A stretch of DNA of 64,000 bases from Streptomyces cyaneofuscatus (GTDB lineage Bacteria; Actinomycetota; Actinomycetes; Streptomycetales; Streptomycetaceae). Location of the stretch: assembly GCF_000718135.1 (NCBI RefSeq), contig NZ_JOEM01000004.1:62001-126000 (forward strand), written 5' to 3'. How positions within the stretch are numbered: position 1 is the stretch's first letter; each line of letters opens with the position of its first letter. Shown piece after piece: positions 61,277 to 64,000 of the stretch. A program made the position numbers and the translations under genes. Below the pieces are notes generated by a model, which was given only the letters and a program-made list of their open reading frames with translations, was not told the DNA's origin and made no database searches.

Positions 61277-62278
61277 GTGGCCATCACCTCGTACCCCTTC
61301 AGCTCTTCACCGCTGGCCACCGAGGCCCAGTACGCGCTGACCGCCAGCCGCTGGGCGAACGACGGCGTCCACACCGACGACCTCACCAGCACCGCGCTGA
61401 AGGTCACCGCGAACGGTTCGAGCAGCCTGTCCATCGCGGCCGGTTCGGCGTTCGTGAACGGGGCGACCTTCGAGAACGACACGACGTACCCCATCGCGGT
61501 CACCTCGAACTCCGGTGGCGCCTCGGCCCGTAAGGACCTCGTGGTCCTGCGGTACGACGCGTCGGCGGACTCGATCACCCCCGTCTACAAGACGGGCGGT
61601 ACGAGTGCTCCCGGCCTCACGAGCAGCCCTGGCACGGGCGTGGTGGAGATCCCCCTCGCGGAGACCACCGTGGGCGCCGGAGCCTCTGTCGTCGCCGCTG
61701 GGGCCGTCGTGGACCGTCGGTGGGGCTCGGGGCATCCGGTGGCCGTCGGGACTCCTGGAGCACGCCGCCCGTCCCGCAAGGGACAGATCCTGGTCGAGGG
61801 CAACGACATCCTCCTGGGAGACGGCGTCACCTGGCTGTACGTCGGCACCGCGAGCGCACCGTCCTGGAGTTCCTACACACCGATATGGACAGCAGGGGCC
61901 AGCACGATCAACTGGGGCTCCAGCTCACAGAACATCGGGCGGTACAAGGTCTTCGGCAAGACGTGCCACGTGACCATCCAGCTCATACCGGCGGGCAATC
62001 CTGGTGCGAACCCCGAACCGTTGAACGTGACACTGCCCGTGGCCGCTCAGGGGGCCACGCGGTCGTTGTTCTCGGTTCACCTGGAATCGGACTCGGCTCA
62101 CGGCGAGGGAGCCCGGAACGGCATAGCCCTGATTCTGCCGTCGATGGGCACAGCCAAGATCTCCCGGATTCGGCTGAACACGCCATCGGGCACGACCAGC
62201 AACATGCTGACGAACTCCCCGATTGACTTCCGGACCGGCGACTTCTTGACGATCTCCGGCACCTACGAGATCGCCTGA
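61277..62278 (+). CDS. Minor tail/receptor-binding protein
   Basis: A 333-residue protein. The N-terminal part (ATEAQYALTASRWANDGVH, then ALKVTANGSSSLSIAAGSAFVNGATFENDTTYPIAVTSN) is the usual base for baseplate-attached fibres; the C-terminal 150 residues form a beta-rich head (YTPIWTAGASTINWGSSSQNIGRYKVFGKTCHV). Position at the tail tip suggests host binding. GTG 61277. Confidence 0.78.
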   Translation: MAITSYPFSSSPLATEAQYALTASRWANDGVHTDDLTSTALKVTANGSSSLSIAAGSAFVNGATFENDTTYPIAVTSNSGGASARKDLVVLRYDASADSITPVYKTGGTSAPGLTSSPGTGVVEIPLAETTVGAGASVVAAGAVVDRRWGSGHPVAVGTPGARRPSRKGQILVEGNDILLGDGVTWLYVGTASAPSWSSYTPIWTAGASTINWGSSSQNIGRYKVFGKTCHVTIQLIPAGNPGANPEPLNVTLPVAAQGATRSLFSVHLESDSAHGEGARNGIALILPSMGTAKISRIRLNTPSGTTSNMLTNSPIDFRTGDFLTISGTYEIA

Positions 62279-62346
62279 CCTCTGCTCGCCCGCGCGCCCC
62301 GAGGCCATGTGCCGTCGGGGTCTTTTCATGATCGAAAGGCAGGAAC

Positions 62347-63658
62347 ATGAGTCGTCACCTCTTCGGCCTTTCGGCCGCCGACCTGGCCATGGAGAAGGTC
62401 GGCGACGAAGTCCGGCTCCGCGCGGCAGCCGTCGGCACCGTATGGGACGCCCTCGTGGGCGGGAACCAGGTCACCGACCTGACCGATCTGAGCGGCACCC
62501 CGATCACTCAGGTCACCGCCGACACCGAAGCGGCCCTGGGCTTCTACGGCCCTGACGCCGTCAGCACGGTCTACGTCGACTTCGGGTACTCGCGGCGTTT
62601 CCTCATGATGGCCGTCGACCTGGGAGACCAGATCGACGGCCTCACGGTGAACAAGCTGGACCTCCTCGGCGGCACGATGCTGGGGCCGATCATCACCAGC
62701 GGTGCCCCCACCGTCTCCGGCGAGGCCGTGAACAAGGCGTACACGGACTTCCAGATCGCCTCCGGGGAACACGGCCACCCTCAACTCCTCGAAGGCGTAC
62801 GCGGACGCACAGGCGGCTCTGAAGGTCTCCAAGACCGGCGACAGCATGTCGGGTCCGCTGAGCCTGCCCGGGAACCCCGTGAACGCTCTCCACGCCGCCA
62901 CGAAGCAGTACGTGGACTCCGTGGCGGGCGGAGGCGGAGGAGCGATCTCCTCGGTCAACGGGCAGACGGGCGTGGTCGTCCTCATGGCTGCCAACGTCGG
63001 AGCCCTCGCCACCACAGCTCGCGGTGCCGTCAACGGAGTCGCCTCGCTCGACTCCGGGACCAAGGTCCCCACCGCGCAGATCCCCGATCTCACGAGCACC
63101 TACCTGGCCTTCGAGGACCAGTGGGGCAACCAGGCGGGCCCGGCCGACCAGGGCCTGATCTCGTGGTCCTTCGACCCGTCGGCCGCTGTGAACTCCTCGG
63201 CTCCCGTGGGCGGGTCGGTCTACCTGGTGAAGGTCTACCTCCGGAAGGCCGCCACGATCTCGAAGGTCGTCCTCCACACGGTGGCAGCCGGCTCAGGGCT
63301 CACGGCCAATCAGAACTTCGCCGGGGTCTACACCACCAGCGGCACCAGGGTGGGCGTCACGGCTTCCCAGAGCAGCTCGTGGACCACCACGAACAACACG
63401 CTGGCGATGACCCTCACGAGCCCGTACAGCGCCTCGGCCGGGGCCTACTACGTGGCGTTCGTGGCCAACGGCTCGGTGCGCCCCGGCTTCGTCTCGGGCT
63501 CGAACCTCGGCTCGGTCCGCACATCGGGCAACGCGAACCTCGCCTCCGGCGGCTACCGGTACTGCATCGGCGCCACCGGCCAGACCTCGCTGCCCACCAA
63601 TCTCAGCATCGGCTCAGCCACCCCGGACGCGAACGCGTACTGGGTCGGCGTGGCCTGA
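62347..63658 (+). pseudogene. Tail fibre gene split by a +1 frameshift
   Basis: Starts at ATG 62347 (MSRHLFGLSAADLAMEKV, then LTVNKLDLLGGTMLGPI) and reads to about 62,760. Then the frame shifts: the matching continuation, GNTATLNSSKAYADAQAALK, then SMSGPLSLPGNPVNALHAATKQYVDS, lies in the +1 frame and runs to the TGA at 63658. The junction is a GGGG run (62764-62767); one G fewer would restore one frame. So either a one-base insertion or a sequencing error. Joined product is ~437 residues, with a fibre-type repeat ALHAATKQYVDS and a C-terminal beta domain. Confidence 0.8.
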
Positions 63659-63675
63659 CCGAAGGGAGCAGCCCC

Positions 63676-64000
63676 ATGGCGCTGCCCGCCAACTACTCCA
63701 CGGTGCCCGTCTTCGGCCGGTACATCGACTTCGCCGGGGCCCCGGCCCAGGGCACAGTCACCTTCGAGCCGTCGCTGAAGTACGTGAAGGACCCCGGCGC
63801 GGACGTCCTGATCCTGTCGACCGCACTCGTGGCGACGCTGGACGGGACGGGTGCCTTCAGCATCGAGATCCCGGCCACGGATGACCCGGATGTCACGCCG
63901 AGCGGCTTCACCTGGAACGTCACCGAACACCTCAACGGCAGGACGTGGCGGACCTTCTCCATCTCGGTACCGCAGAGCACTCCGGCTCCCGGCATCGACC
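63676..64000 (+). CDS. Phage tail-tip protein (cut by window edge)
   Basis: A frame from ATG 63676, with GGGAGCAG upstream, open to the right edge; 108 residues are visible (MALPANYSTVPVFGRYIDFAGAPAQGTVTFEPS, then LVATLDGTGAFSIEIPATDDPDVTPSGFTWNVTEHL). It resembles N-terminal domains of small tail-tip or collagen-like fibre proteins. The 3' end is missing. Confidence 0.7.
   Translation, partial: MALPANYSTVPVFGRYIDFAGAPAQGTVTFEPSLKYVKDPGADVLILSTALVATLDGTGAFSIEIPATDDPDVTPSGFTWNVTEHLNGRTWRTFSISVPQSTPAPGID

Larger units (their letters stand above)
29207..64000. mobile_element. Integrated siphovirus prophage (left end and structural genes; right end outside window)
   Basis: Serine integrase next to a broken host gene, a divergent regulator/antirepressor control region, then a full head-to-tail late operon in canonical order (terminases, portal, scaffold, capsid, connectors, tube, chaperone, tape measure, baseplate). 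At least 34.8 kb; lysis genes and attR are not reached. The long tape measure (1344 residues) and tail tube gene indicate a siphovirus. Confidence 0.95.

Overview
The window is a high-GC actinobacterial chromosome, almost certainly Streptomyces. The evidence is strong third-position G/C bias, frequent GTG starts with GTGA/ATGA overlaps, and housekeeping blocks in the usual Streptomyces order: phoH-ybeY-CNNM/hemolysin; rsmE-nitronate monooxygenase; hrcA-dnaJ; hemW; lepA/rpsT/holA. A tailed-phage prophage is integrated at about 29.2 kb and runs off the right edge.

Bases 1-29,227 are host chromosome. A regulator truncated by the left edge and a drug-efflux MFS gene are followed by an operon (phoH, ybeY, CNNM/CBS protein, YjbR) in which phoH carries a 360-residue intein. 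Next come a PfkB sugar kinase, a second MFS gene, an adenosine/adenine deaminase, RNase Z, a HIT protein, rsmE, a nitronate monooxygenase, and dnaJ-hrcA with a CIRCE operator. They are followed by an MBL hydrolase, a DUF3097 gene, hemW, a SpoIIE-type phosphatase, a RibD/DHFR-like reductase, an acyl-CoA ligase, lepA, rpsT and holA. The last host gene is the 3' end of comEC, whose 5' part is missing because the phage inserted there.

Bases 29,207-64,000 are the prophage. The left arm has a large serine integrase, then a leftward cargo pair (Abi_C-domain protein plus DUF4238 protein) and a leftward set of small genes. These end in a putative regulator that faces a BRO-type antirepressor across an operator-rich control region (35.58-35.94 kb). 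The rightward early genes include a cytosine-C5 methyltransferase and a membrane-protein cluster headed by a DUF2637 protein, a family known from plasmid-spread loci. Three consecutive single-TM genes follow, each preceded by the same start-associated DNA element, then an HTH protein and a leftward TRADD-N-associated-type membrane protein.

The late operon starts at 45.9 kb: small and large terminase, portal, scaffold, SU10-type capsid, head-tail connectors, tail tube, tail assembly chaperone with a -1 frameshift site, tape measure with two wall-hydrolase domains, distal tail and baseplate/fibre genes. Lysis and DNA-replication genes and attR are not in view. The large terminase and one fibre gene each carry a single-base frameshift, so the prophage is either decaying or the sequence has indel errors.

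The least explained parts are the three membrane-protein genes with their shared element (42.8-44.8 kb), the Abi_C/DUF4238 pair, the TRADD-N-associated-type gene and a small leftward gene inside the head operon. Most look like independently transcribed cargo, several with leaderless-type promoters.
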